Shown piece by piece: positions 33,512-42,648 of a stretch of DNA of 64,000 bases (the first letter of the stretch is position 1; the number at the start of each line of letters is the position of its first letter). The position numbers and the translations under genes were made by a program. Source of the stretch: Evansella vedderi (GTDB lineage Bacteria; Bacillota; Bacilli; Bacillales; Salisediminibacteriaceae); the NCBI RefSeq assembly GCF_030813435.1, contig NZ_JAUSUG010000001.1, positions 434,001-498,000 on the forward strand. Direction: 5' to 3'. Under the pieces are notes generated by a model. It ran no database searches and was not told where the DNA came from. It worked only from the letters and a program-made list of their open reading frames with translations.

Positions 33512-34243
33512 ATGAAATGCATTATATTAGCGGCAGGTTACGGAACTCGCTTGTACCCTCTCACAAAAAACACGGCAAAGTCGTTGTTAACGGTGAGAGA
33601 CAGGCCTGTTATGGAACATATTTTAGAGAAGGTAGGGAAGGTAGATACGGTTGATGAAGTGTTTATTGTGACGAATGACAAATTCTACAAAAGTTTTGTT
33701 CAGTGGGCGGACAGTTTTCCCTTTTCCAAAAAAATCACCGTCATTAACGATGAAACTACCACAAATGAGAACAGGTTAGGTGCCATAGCCGATATTCAGT
33801 TTGTTATAAAGCAGGCTGCGATCGATGATGATTTCCTTGTGCTGGCTGGAGATAATTTGTTTCAATTCGAATTAACAAGCTTTGTTGATTACTTCGAAAA
33901 AAGGAATGGGGACTGCATCACAGTGCATGAAATAAATGACCGGGAAACACTGCAGCGGTCTGGAGTGGTTAAAGTAAACAACGAAGACAGGGTAATTTCC
34001 TTTGAAGAAAAGCCGGATAATCCACAATCAAACTTAGCAGTGCCGCCTTTTTACCTATATGAAAGGGAGACGATCCCCCTTTTTAAGGAATACCTTGAAG
34101 AAGGGAATAACCCCGATGCACCAGGGCACTTCATCCCATGGCTTATCGGACGAAAACCAGTCTATGCCTATAAATTTAAAGGGTTGCGCTATGACATAGG
34201 TACATTAGAAAGCTATCAAAAAGTCCAGGAATTATTCCAATAA
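33512..34243 (+). CDS. Sugar-phosphate nucleotidyltransferase
   Basis: A 243-aa NTP-transferase that would make an NDP-sugar. It begins with the family signature ILAAGYGTRLYPLTKN; further motifs are LLVLAGDNLF-like FLVLAGDNLFQF, VISFEEKPDNP and the final GLRYDIGTLESYQKV. Similar in length to single-domain RfbA/GalU relatives. ATG 33512 follows a G-rich ribosome site (AAAGGGGGGG); the upstream ATG 33488 is in frame but precedes that site. No other sugar-nucleotide genes are near, so the product is unknown. Confidence 0.87.
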   Translation: MKCIILAAGYGTRLYPLTKNTAKSLLTVRDRPVMEHILEKVGKVDTVDEVFIVTNDKFYKSFVQWADSFPFSKKITVINDETTTNENRLGAIADIQFVIKQAAIDDDFLVLAGDNLFQFELTSFVDYFEKRNGDCITVHEINDRETLQRSGVVKVNNEDRVISFEEKPDNPQSNLAVPPFYLYERETIPLFKEYLEEGNNPDAPGHFIPWLIGRKPVYAYKFKGLRYDIGTLESYQKVQELFQ

Positions 34244-34288
34244 AAATAGGGACGGGTCCTTAATGGAGGAAACGTCCCTATTTTTTAC
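34243..34288. terminator. Bidirectional terminator between nucleotidyltransferase and ctaA
   Basis: AAAATAGGGACG pairs with CGTCCCTATTTTTT (34273-34286). Runs of A and T on the two sides allow use in both directions. Confidence 0.8.
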
Positions 34289-35202
34289 ATGGATGAGTAT
34301 TCGTTTGATGGTGCTTCTATTTTACTTGCTGATTTCGTTATCCCTAATGATGCCCTAGTATCTGTAAAAATGATAAAGAGTATCGTTCCGATGGCCAGGT
34401 GGATAACGGCCCATGAAATGGGAATGTAAGTTACCACGGTTAAAACGCCAGAAACCAATTGCAGGAGAACGGTCAAGGATGCAAGCATGAACCTATTTTG
34501 CAAGCTTCTGCCCCACTTTTTTGCAAAGGTCCAATAGGCTATAAAGATCGTATAGACGGTAGTCACAATAGCTAGAAGCCGGTGAAAGGTTTGCAGAAAC
34601 TGCGGCCAGGTTCCCGGCAGGAATGAAGTACCACAATCAAGCCACCCACAGGCAAGCCCATAGGACTGATGCTTAATGTATCCGCCAATGGCAAAGGTTA
34701 AGAGTGTCAAGACTATCAATACATTCGTGTGAAAAACAATGCTGCGCCTCTTACCTGTTGGGAATGATTTATGAAAGTTCTCCACATCCTCAAATCGGTT
34801 AATCCATAGGAGGGTCCCCATAAAGATCATTGCCAGCATCAAGTGAGTGGTAACAACCATTGGTGGTAAGTCATAAACCACAACGAAAGCACCAGCTACC
34901 ACGAGGACAGCGAGAATAGGTACCATCCAATTTGCTCCCCGGTGGAGGGCTATATCTGGAGATTCCTTTTTAACTTTTACATACAAAACTGCTGCAAGTA
35001 TGACAACAACGAGGGCGATAGCGCGGTGGGCAAATTCGATCAAGGTGTCGCCCCTCAGTTCAGGAATGACTTGCCCATTACAAAGGGGCCACTCGGGACC
35101 GCAGCCCATCCCCGATTCCGACGAAGCAACAAACCCTCCAAACACAATCAATAAATACGAAATGACAATGGTCAACAGTGTTAATCGTTTAATCGTTAAC
35201 AT
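34285..35202 (-). CDS. ctaA: Heme A synthase (CtaA/COX15)
   Basis: A 305-aa eight-helix membrane enzyme that oxidises the methyl of heme O to make heme A for cytochrome aa3 oxidase. Seen: two fourfold bundles with His-bearing helices (EFAHRAIAL, TTHLMLAMI, TFHRLLAIV, VIHLAIGTI) and both Cys pairs of the Gram-positive type (GMGCGPEWPLCNG in the first outer loop; YGLACGWLDCG in the later loop). AAAGGAAG precedes the ATG. In B. subtilis ctaA stands divergent from ctaB; here no ctaB is visible, so the locus is separated. Confidence 0.96.
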   Translation of the reverse strand: MLTIKRLTLLTIVISYLLIVFGGFVASSESGMGCGPEWPLCNGQVIPELRGDTLIEFAHRAIALVVVILAAVLYVKVKKESPDIALHRGANWMVPILAVLVVAGAFVVVYDLPPMVVTTHLMLAMIFMGTLLWINRFEDVENFHKSFPTGKRRSIVFHTNVLIVLTLLTFAIGGYIKHQSYGLACGWLDCGTSFLPGTWPQFLQTFHRLLAIVTTVYTIFIAYWTFAKKWGRSLQNRFMLASLTVLLQLVSGVLTVVTYIPISWAVIHLAIGTILFIIFTDTRASLGITKSASKIEAPSNEYSSM

Positions 35203-35391
35203 ATCTTCTTCCTTTCTTTTGGTAAAAAAATAGATTTATTGGGTGGTAAAATGCCATTTTGGTAGATAGAAACGGTAAAAGCATAACCCGTGAGGAAGGG
35301 GAATATACTAATTTTTCTGAAAAAATGAAGATTCGAGATTTATAACTATTAGCACTATGAAAATAGTGGTTCGTGGGGGGATAAAATACAA

Positions 35392-35436
35392 AAAAGCCAC
35401 CCTTCCCATCATGAAAGATGAAGGAAGGGTGGCTTA
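35392..35436 (-). terminator. Terminator after the M14 carboxypeptidase gene
   Basis: AAGCCACCCTTCC (35394-35406) pairs with GGAAGGGTGGCTT (35423-35435). On the minus strand it is followed by TTTTT. Confidence 0.9.
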
Positions 35437-35445
35437 TACTATTCT

Positions 35446-36474
35446 CTACTCTTGAGGCATGAAGTACTGAGTAGGGAGGGTATCCCAGAAGCTAGTGTCG
35501 GCTTCATTAATAGATCCGTCAGCAATTGCTGCAATAGCTGCTTCCATGGAAACAACACCTTGTTGAATTAAGTAGCCATTGCTTTTTTGACCAAGGATAG
35601 TATTCGGGTTTACATGATCGGACATTCCTCTCATTTCAAATAATAGAGTGGAGATGCCATATTCGTAAGCTAAACCATTTCGGGCAATTGTATTTGCAGT
35701 ACCACCAGGATATCTTGCAAGTAATCCCCAGCCGCGGCTTTCCACTGCATCATACATAACCTTACCTAATTGCTTGGACATTTCCCTAACGGCAGGATCA
35801 ACACCTTCATTGGTAGGGTAAAGGATAGAACCAGATACTAACTTACCATCGATGGCAGAACGGGCACCTTGGTGATGGAAATCTACGAGGTAATCAATAT
35901 CATAAGCTTGTAAAACATTATAATGCAGGGCTTGATTTTCTGGCTGTGTTAGATTAGTGTGGTCACGGTTTAAATCTACTCCATTAGCATTTGCACGTGT
36001 GGATGTGCCCCCGGCAATGTGATCAGAAATATCAAAGTCAACATCACCTATAGCACCGTCTGGATTAATACGAGGAACGAAAAATACATTTACTTGATCA
36101 GCTAATTCACGATTTTGTCTGCTATTTGTTGAAAGCTTTTGAATAACATTTAATGCAGACTCCGTTACTAACTGCTCATTTCCATGCTGTTGTGTTAAGA
36201 AAAGAATCGTTGGATTGTCTGGATTGTTACCAAACTTCACTAAGTACAAATCTCTGCCTTTCACAGATTGCCCGATAACTTCCGCTTCCATATTAGGGGA
36301 GCGTTCCGCAGCACGTTCAATTTGCTTCACAAGGTCTTCATGACTTGTAAGTCGTTCATTTTTAATTGTTTCATTCCCATTGTAATTCGGTCCTTCTCCA
36401 ACAGCTCCTACTGGCAAAACAAACATTGAAGAGATTAGTAAAATAGCAAGTGCAATCATCAACAATTTCTTCAT
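35446..36474 (-). CDS. Secreted M14 zinc carboxypeptidase
   Basis: A 342-aa secreted enzyme: signal peptide ending near residue 24 (FVLPVGAVGEG). Zinc ligands of the M14 family: His and Glu in QQHGNEQL and a second His in DFHHQG; substrate Arg/Asn in GVDLNRDH; catalytic Glu in TLLFEMRG. Probably digests peptides or peptidoglycan stems outside the cell. GAAGGGA precedes ATG. Single gene with its own terminator, near two inverted copies of the 21-bp array upstream. Confidence 0.9.
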   Translation of the reverse strand: MKKLLMIALAILLISSMFVLPVGAVGEGPNYNGNETIKNERLTSHEDLVKQIERAAERSPNMEAEVIGQSVKGRDLYLVKFGNNPDNPTILFLTQQHGNEQLVTESALNVIQKLSTNSRQNRELADQVNVFFVPRINPDGAIGDVDFDISDHIAGGTSTRANANGVDLNRDHTNLTQPENQALHYNVLQAYDIDYLVDFHHQGARSAIDGKLVSGSILYPTNEGVDPAVREMSKQLGKVMYDAVESRGWGLLARYPGGTANTIARNGLAYEYGISTLLFEMRGMSDHVNPNTILGQKSNGYLIQQGVVSMEAAIAAIADGSINEADTSFWDTLPTQYFMPQE

Positions 36475-36884
36475 AACAAATCATTCCCTTCTCGAAATTT
36501 TAGTAATGCGAAATATTGACTAAAAAAAATTTCCCCCCTCTTTCTATGTAATCAAACAAAACGACACAAACAAGTCTGTTCATCTTGTCCATTACATTTT
36601 ACCAATTACCTTTGGGAAATTAATCCAACCTAAGACCAATATTACACATGTCCATTTTTAGTACGTTATTATCACACAATTAAAATTGATAACCCCATTT
36701 ATAGACTACAAGTAGTAATTTTTTATTATCAACAGAAAAATTCCCAATTTGCAGGGGGAGAAAAATACTAGTAAGATGTTAGAATTGATTGAAATTTAGA
36801 AAAATAGTTACAGTTAGGACAAAATTTAATCACTTAGACCTACTAGTTTTTTAGGAAAAGGCTGTTTACTTTTCATAAATAGTT
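36475..36884. other. Gene-free A/T-rich region
   Basis: About 400 bases upstream of the M14 gene. No further gene, riboswitch or clear hairpin was recognised before array D. Confidence 0.5.
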
Positions 36885-37110
36885 TGCAGATAATAATTAT
36901 TCTAGTTCGATAGATTATTGGTGGATTTCGATAGATTATTGCTACAATTCGAGAGATTAACCCTTCCAATCGAGATTATCACCCAATATCGATAGATTAG
37001 CCAATTACCTGGAAATTCAAACCGCTCCAAACCAACCAACTAACCTATAAAACGAACAAAACAGTTACAAAAAACATTTTTTAACGAAAAAAACTCCTTA
37101 AGACGTATCA
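36885..37110 (-). repeat. 21-bp CTATCGA tandem array D with leader
   Basis: Minus-strand units (TCGATAG on plus) at 36907, 36928, 36949 (TCGAGAG variant), 36970 (2-base deletion) and 36989. The leader lies at ~37010-37110. Almost identical to array E. Confidence 0.9.
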
Positions 37111-37312
37111 TCTTTAGGAGTTTCCAGTATTCGGTACTCTGTAAAAGGAAATTGAAGGTAGTTTCGGTGCTTGCAGATAATAATTATTCTAGTTCGATAG
37201 ATTATTGGTGGATTTCGATAGATTATTGCTACAATTCGAGAGATTAACCCTTCCAATCGATAGATTATCACCCAATATCGATAGATTAGCCAATTACCTG
37301 GAAATTCAAACC
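37111..37312 (-). repeat. 21-bp CTATCGA tandem array E with spacer
   Basis: Units at 37194, 37215, 37236 (TCGAGAG variant), 37257 and 37278, spacing exactly 21. The spacer at ~37111-37185 matches, inverted, the spacer between arrays A and B, so D+E is a second copy of the A+B composite. Confidence 0.9.
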
Positions 37313-37323
37313 GGAAACGGAAG

Positions 37324-37368
37324 AAAAAGGAGCGTGGGATGGTCTGCTTCTCAGACATCCCACACTCC
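37324..37368 (-). terminator. Terminator after the phosphodiester glycosidase gene
   Basis: GTGGGATG (37333-37340) pairs with CATCCCAC (37355-37362). On the minus strand it is followed by TCCTTTTTCT. Confidence 0.8.
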
Positions 37369-37370
37369 TG

Positions 37371-38495
37371 CTACCGTACTAAAAACATGGCACTTCCTAT
37401 ATTCCGCTCAAATCCATCGGAAGGACGATTCTTTAAAACCCCATCCACAATAAACGTACTAGACCCTCCGCCATCCAAATTAACCGCCTGCACACTTCCT
37501 AAATCCAACATAATCTCCGCACTTTGCTCCGCCGTTACTCCAGCATTAGAACGACTACCCCCATCTACAACAACAAAGAGGAACCGTCCATCGGAACGCT
37601 GCCCAAACACCGTTCGAGGACGACGCTGCGTACTATGATTAAAATGATGAGCATTCTCCAAATTCTTCACACCATTCTGCACCACCGAATAGCTAGTCCC
37701 CACCACAAAATAGGTTTCCTCCCGCAAACGCTCCACCTCACTCGATGCCAAATCACTACCATAATTCTTAATCTCAATCCGCCCATCCCGATAATAATGC
37801 AAATCTACAAATCTATCATCCGGCGTAGACGTGTAGCTACCATCCACCAAATACATCCCAATATGCCGAATCTCCCCGCCAAAAAAGCCAAAATTAATCT
37901 TCGCCACTTCATTCGGCAATGAAATTCCACTCAACGGTCGAAAAGAAGACCCAACCCCACCATTCGTCACAGCCAGCCTCTCACCAGGACCGCTAACATA
38001 GACATGCACATCACTATCAAAATAACGAAACTTCCTATACGTACCGCCCGGCAACGCATCCCGAGGCTCAACATTCTCTACCTTCTTTTCTTCTGGAAAA
38101 AACGCATCCTCTGAATCCTCAACTTTGTCCTTTTTAGAATCTTGCTCATCCTTCTCTGTATCTCGTCTCTTCTCTTTCTCTACATTGTCACCACCGTTGG
38201 CCACAGCGTTACTTTCTTCCAATCCCGCCCCTAAAGACTCATCTTCTATGATAGCCGCATCCTCTATGACAACTGCGTCTTCAACAGATTCTTCCTCATC
38301 TTCTATGACAGCTGTATCCTCAGGAGCGGTTTCAAATCTATATATAGTTTCAAACTGTAACTCCCGCACTATATTGTCAGATTTAAGAAGTAGATGTGGA
38401 GAACTAACCCACTCCTGTTCCAGGACAACCTCCTCCACACTTCCACAGCCAACCAAAATCAAAACAAAACCAATAAGAATTATGTAATATCTCAT
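37371..38495 (-). CDS. Lipoprotein of the phosphodiester glycosidase (NAGPA-like) family
   Basis: A 374-aa lipoprotein: lipobox ILVGC near residue 17, then an acidic, low-complexity linker (~50-150, IEDEEESVEDAVVIED and a Lys/Glu stretch) and a C-terminal NAGPA/DUF2233 domain (~180-374). Family landmarks: INFGFFGG, FVVVDGGSRSNAGVT and NLDGGGSSTF. Relatives remove sugar phosphodiesters, e.g. GlcNAc-1-phosphodiester caps; in Firmicutes the substrate is generally thought to be a cell-wall polymer. AGGGGAAG precedes ATG. Confidence 0.85.
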   Translation of the reverse strand: MRYYIILIGFVLILVGCGSVEEVVLEQEWVSSPHLLLKSDNIVRELQFETIYRFETAPEDTAVIEDEEESVEDAVVIEDAAIIEDESLGAGLEESNAVANGGDNVEKEKRRDTEKDEQDSKKDKVEDSEDAFFPEEKKVENVEPRDALPGGTYRKFRYFDSDVHVYVSGPGERLAVTNGGVGSSFRPLSGISLPNEVAKINFGFFGGEIRHIGMYLVDGSYTSTPDDRFVDLHYYRDGRIEIKNYGSDLASSEVERLREETYFVVGTSYSVVQNGVKNLENAHHFNHSTQRRPRTVFGQRSDGRFLFVVVDGGSRSNAGVTAEQSAEIMLDLGSVQAVNLDGGGSSTFIVDGVLKNRPSDGFERNIGSAMFLVR

Positions 38496-38687
38496 AGATG
38501 CTTCCCCTGTTCCATTTATGTTCGTTTCTCATTCTAGCATAGTAATTGGCAAGAAATAGAATGCAAGATTTGCCAAATTCTAAATCTATTAGTTGAAGTA
38601 CTGGATGTATAAAATCTTAAAAAAGTGGAAATCCCTTATTATTAAGAGATTACCTTTCGGAAGGTAAATCTATTAAGGAGGATAATC

Positions 38688-39530
38688 ATGAAAATAAGAA
38701 AAATCGTCACGTTAATTTCATCGATCATTGTTGTGGTTGCAATTACTGCGGTTTTTGGGAATGAATTTACGAAGCTGAAAAACGAGCTTACTAGTTTGGA
38801 AGAGGAGCTAGAATTGGCACAGGCAGAAAATAATTTTTTCCAATCAGAAAATAAAATCATGCACTATAACATGGAATCATTAATCACTAAACGAGCCGAG
38901 GACAAGGATTATTTCAAGGAGACTTTGGAAACGGAGCGCATCCGGGCGTTTATACAATACCAATCTAGCGACAATGAAGAGGGAACTCCTGTTGCAGGCT
39001 ACCTCATGTGGGAGCAGGCAAACGAATTGGCGGACCATTTCTATGAGGATAGTGACGGTCGGTTCAAAAGGGAGTGGGGTCAGTTCTTAGCCTTGGAGGC
39101 ATTCGAAAAAGACATCGATCCATTTTTAATTTATGAATTACTGCGAGTGGAAACGGGCGGAAGATTTGACCCGAATGTAGTTGGACCGGAAACACGATAT
39201 GGACATGCCTATGGCTTGGCACAATTTATGAAAAACACAAGTCCGTGGATTGCAGAAATGGCGGACCTGCCATACGATCACGATATGTTATTTGACCCGC
39301 TATATTCTATCCAATTGGCTGTAACGTATTTGGATTTCCTGCACAATCAATACGGCGATTGGGACCATGCCTTAACAGCTTATCATAGAGGAATGTACGG
39401 ACTGCAGAACTATATTGCCCAGCACGGCAATGCCAGAAGCTGGTACGCAGTGGAAATTCAAGAAAAAGCACAAGCTCAAGCCATCTTAGCAGCAGACTAC
39501 GAAGGCAGCTCCCTTGTAACCTCCCATTAA
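38688..39530 (+). CDS. Membrane-anchored lytic transglycosylase (SLT domain)
   Basis: A 280-aa protein with an N-terminal membrane anchor (residues ~5-24), a coiled coil (~25-62, KNELTSLEEELELAQAEN) and a C-terminal SLT lysozyme-like domain (~125-265). Catalytic Glu in LLRVETGGRFDPNV; GLAQFM and ALTAYHRG complete the family pattern. It would cleave peptidoglycan glycan strands at the outer membrane face. AAGGAGGATAATC precedes the ATG. Confidence 0.87.
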   Translation: MKIRKIVTLISSIIVVVAITAVFGNEFTKLKNELTSLEEELELAQAENNFFQSENKIMHYNMESLITKRAEDKDYFKETLETERIRAFIQYQSSDNEEGTPVAGYLMWEQANELADHFYEDSDGRFKREWGQFLALEAFEKDIDPFLIYELLRVETGGRFDPNVVGPETRYGHAYGLAQFMKNTSPWIAEMADLPYDHDMLFDPLYSIQLAVTYLDFLHNQYGDWDHALTAYHRGMYGLQNYIAQHGNARSWYAVEIQEKAQAQAILAADYEGSSLVTSH

Positions 39531-39551
39531 CCAAAAATATAATGGGCGTTG

Positions 39552-39647
39552 ATGGAGATGACAGCTGGGGATCTCCGGTTCATGATGAGCATTTTGATTA
39601 ACGCTAATGAGGATATGGAGTTTGAGTTTATGATTGAGCGTGTTTAG
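39552..39647 (+). CDS. Possible small protein or gene remnant, 31 aa
   Basis: Frame from ATG 39552 to TAG 39647 gives MEMTAGDLRFMMSILINANE..., acidic and helix-like. No strong ribosome site. It could be the start of a decayed gene after the transglycosylase. Low support. Confidence 0.2.
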   Translation: MEMTAGDLRFMMSILINANEDMEFEFMIERV

Positions 39648-39690
39648 GAGTTAGGGTTTAGTAGAGGAGGAAAAAATTGTTGCAGAAGGT

Positions 39691-39735
39691 GAGATAAAAG
39701 GTTGGTTTTTTCAGCCTTTTATCTCCCTTTTTTTG
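39691..39735 (+). terminator. Terminator after the transglycosylase region
   Basis: GAGATAAAAGG (39691-39701) pairs with CCTTTTATCTC (39715-39725), followed by CCTTTTTTT. Confidence 0.88.
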
Positions 39736-39854
39736 GTTTTGAGGCGAAAATAGTGGTAGGTGATTCGAGAGTTGTATGTATGAAACGCGAAAATGGGGAA
39801 ACTGAAACTGGCGTATCAAACGCAAGATATGCAACGGGAAAGCAGAGTAATAAG

Positions 39855-39892
39855 AAAAGGACAAGAGCGAGTATAGCTCTTGTCCTTTTTCT
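39855..39892. terminator. Bidirectional terminator next to the S8 protease gene
   Basis: GGACAAGAGC (39859-39868) pairs with GCTCTTGTCC (39876-39885), with T-runs on the plus side and a T-rich tail on the minus side. It ends the minus-strand protease gene. Confidence 0.88.
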
Positions 39893-39898
39893 GTAAAC

Positions 39899-42304
39899 TT
39901 AGTTTTCACTTATTGTTAATACTCCGCCTTGCAATTCAAATTCATTCGTACCTGTTCTTGCGTAAGCATTAATTTGGTAACGCCCAGTAGTTAATGGTTG
40001 TCCATCAATCGTCATATTCCAACTGAAGTTGTGAGTTCCAACTGGAACGTTTGTTGCATGAGCAGTTTCATATAAAAGTGCTCCAGTGTCTGCATTTCTA
40101 ATACGAAGGTTGAATTCCTCTGCTCCACCTGGGACATTGACTGTTCCTATTAAATTACCACCAGATAATGCTAGATTTAAGCTGTTCAACATAGGGTAAT
40201 CAGGCTCTTGTACGAATAGAATCGTAGGAACTTCAAGCGTTTGCTTACCATCACTGATCAAGAACGTACCTTCATAGTAACCAGGAGCAAGACTGCCTGC
40301 GTCTACTTGTACAGTAAAGTTTAAATCTTGTGTTCTGCCTGGTTGTATTTGCAGGTTGTTACTTGTTCTAACTTTAATACCCTCGTGACCTGTGAAACTA
40401 ATAGAATACCTTTTACGCTCATCTGATAGATTATGGATAGTAAAGTGTTGTTGTCTTACTTCCTTATCTTCTTCATTAGAGAAGATTCCAAATGAATGGC
40501 TTCCAGGTGTAACGAGTGTTTCTACGTTAATGGCATCAAGTACACGGATACTACCAGCACCTTGGCTGTTATGAGGGTAAAGGACACCATTTTCATCATA
40601 TAAGTTTTCTGCTGTGTTCATTAATGCAGCTTTTACAAACTCAGGGCTCCAGTCAGGATTTGCTTCTAAGATAAGTGCGGCTGCACCGGCAACATGTGGA
40701 GCTGCCATACTAGTACCTTGTAAAGATGCATAACCGTGTGGGTTTTCAGGGTTATGAGTTGGAACTGTACTATTGATTGCTACACCAGGAGCGGATACGT
40801 CTGGCTTGATCATCCATGTGTTCATAACTGGACCACGGGATGAGAAGTCAGCCATTGTTTCTCCAACTTCTTGTGTTAATTCAAATTCAAATGTTACAGT
40901 GTCGTAACCAGCTTCAAGTCCAGCTAAAAGTTGTTGTCCGTCTGCGCCTGTCATTTTTATAGTTGGTAGTGCCATACCTGGAATTTCAAAAGGAATTTCT
41001 CCGGCAACGTGGTTGTAAACAATAACTCCAACAGCACCTTGAGCTTTTGCATTTTCCGCCATAGTTACGAATGGAAGCTGCCCACGTGAAATGACTGCAA
41101 TTTTACCTTCGTAGTCACCATCGAAATGTTCAACTTGACCGAAACCAGCTGCTTTAAAGCCAACTGTTTTACCATCTAAGCTGAGAAGATCTTCATCTCT
41201 GTCAAAGCCCATTACTTTTGCACTGCTGTACTCAGCATCTTGTCCAGTCGTTACTTCAACTGCAAATTTGTTATAAGGTAAACGTGTTGCACCTACAGAA
41301 ATGGCATCACGAGATGTACCTGGTGAACCAACTGTCCAGTTGTTAGGACCGCTGTTTCCGTTAGATGTAATAGCGACAACGCCTTCAGCCATTGCCCAGT
41401 CAAGTGCAATACTTGTTGCAAAATCAGGGTTATTAAGGGTGTTACCTAAAGAAAGGTTCATAATATCTGCACCGTCTTGAACTGCACGCTCAATACCAGC
41501 GATAACATTTTGTGTAGTCCCACTACCGCCAGGGCCTAATACTCGGTAAGCAAGTAATGTAGCTTCAGGAGCTACCCCTTTTATTGCACCGTTTGCAGCT
41601 ACTGTACCAGCAACGTGGGTACCATGGTTAGTGGATCCACCACGAGGGTCTCCAGGAGGTGTTTCTTGTGGGTCATCGTTATTATCTACGAAATCCCATC
41701 CTTTGTAGTCGCCAAATGCATGTACTAAATCTGGATGTGTGTAATCTACACCAGTATCAATGATCGCAACAGTGATACCTGCCCCTTTGTAGCCAGCATC
41801 CCAAGCTTCCTTTGAACCGATGAATGGAGCGCTGTCCAGCATAGCTGGACTAAATGCTTCAGGGGTGATAAACTCTGCATCTCCTGCAGTTGCTACTTCA
41901 TATGTTTCGTTAGGGTATACTGCTTTCACCCCAGAAACACCTAGTAAATGTACGATTTCGTTTTCAGGTATTTCTACTGAAAAGCCGGAGAAAACGTAGT
42001 CATATTCTTGATTTACTTGGATGGAAGATACTACGTCTTCCACTTGTGCAATTACGTTTTCACGGACTGCTGCTAAAGCCTCTTTTGTTTGTACATTGCC
42101 ATTGTGTTTTGCCTCAACAACAGACTGTTCCTCTAATTCTACAATTACCGTTACGATATCTGTAGAGCTTTCGTTAACTTCTAAATGAATAGAAGCAAGT
42201 TCACCTTTGGTAGCTTGAGAGGCAAAACCGAAGCTGCCGAAACTTGAGAATGTTAATAGGAATACAAGGGAATAAATAAATAGCTGAATTAGTTTTCTTC
42301 GCAT
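39899..42304 (-). CDS. vpr: Secreted subtilisin-like serine protease, Vpr type
   Basis: An 801-aa secreted pre-pro-protease. Signal peptide (1-~30), I9-type propeptide (~40-135), S8 catalytic domain with Asp in AIIDTGVDYTHPDL, His in NHGTHVAGT, oxyanion Asn in SNGNSGP and Ser in GTSMAAPHVAG, interrupted by a PA domain (~340-480) as in Vpr, then beta-sandwich C-terminal domains (~600-801). No cell-wall anchor. ATG 42304 is preferred because the extended AAAGGAGATGA site ends 8 bases before it; the ATG at 42316 overlaps that site. A good sigma-A promoter lies upstream and a terminator downstream. Confidence 0.92.
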   Translation of the reverse strand: MRRKLIQLFIYSLVFLLTFSSFGSFGFASQATKGELASIHLEVNESSTDIVTVIVELEEQSVVEAKHNGNVQTKEALAAVRENVIAQVEDVVSSIQVNQEYDYVFSGFSVEIPENEIVHLLGVSGVKAVYPNETYEVATAGDAEFITPEAFSPAMLDSAPFIGSKEAWDAGYKGAGITVAIIDTGVDYTHPDLVHAFGDYKGWDFVDNNDDPQETPPGDPRGGSTNHGTHVAGTVAANGAIKGVAPEATLLAYRVLGPGGSGTTQNVIAGIERAVQDGADIMNLSLGNTLNNPDFATSIALDWAMAEGVVAITSNGNSGPNNWTVGSPGTSRDAISVGATRLPYNKFAVEVTTGQDAEYSSAKVMGFDRDEDLLSLDGKTVGFKAAGFGQVEHFDGDYEGKIAVISRGQLPFVTMAENAKAQGAVGVIVYNHVAGEIPFEIPGMALPTIKMTGADGQQLLAGLEAGYDTVTFEFELTQEVGETMADFSSRGPVMNTWMIKPDVSAPGVAINSTVPTHNPENPHGYASLQGTSMAAPHVAGAAALILEANPDWSPEFVKAALMNTAENLYDENGVLYPHNSQGAGSIRVLDAINVETLVTPGSHSFGIFSNEEDKEVRQQHFTIHNLSDERKRYSISFTGHEGIKVRTSNNLQIQPGRTQDLNFTVQVDAGSLAPGYYEGTFLISDGKQTLEVPTILFVQEPDYPMLNSLNLALSGGNLIGTVNVPGGAEEFNLRIRNADTGALLYETAHATNVPVGTHNFSWNMTIDGQPLTTGRYQINAYARTGTNEFELQGGVLTISEN

Positions 42305-42392
42305 TTTTTTCTTCATCTCCTTTGAGGTGGATTCTCGATGAGAGTGCGGTTATGTACTTCCCCTCCTTTGTGAAAAATTCCTCACCGCAATT

Positions 42393-42421
42393 ACTATAAT
42401 TCTATCTTAATATTCTTTCAA
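42393..42421 (-). promoter_or_regulatory. Sigma-A promoter of the vpr-like gene
   Basis: On the minus strand TTGAAA (42421-42416) and TATAGT (42398-42393) are 17 bases apart, five of six matches in each box. The leader RNA of ~80 nt holds a second AAAGGAGGGG site (near 42360-42369) not attached to a start codon. Confidence 0.6.
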
Positions 42422-42648
42422 TTTGGATAAAATTCTTTCGAATCTCGAAAAAATAAGTAGATACTCCTGAATTTTATAAATAATCTAACATCTTAGTAGA
42501 GTGAAAAAGGTCAAAAAGACCTATCAACTATAGGTAATTAATGGCAAAGAAAACGCTTCCAAATATTATTTATAGGGCGAAGGAAAGTTTCCTGTTGTAT
42601 GATGTAACTAACAGCAGCTAAAAATATAGGAAAGTAGAGGGATAAACG

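Noticed and set aside
28769-37312. CRISPR array
   Set aside because: Units are 21 bp in total with a short 7-bp constant part and no unique spacers of 25-40 bp; no cas genes nearby.
37524-37922. 132-codon plus-strand frame
   Set aside because: Shadow of the phosphodiester glycosidase gene, made possible by its C-rich third positions on the plus strand.
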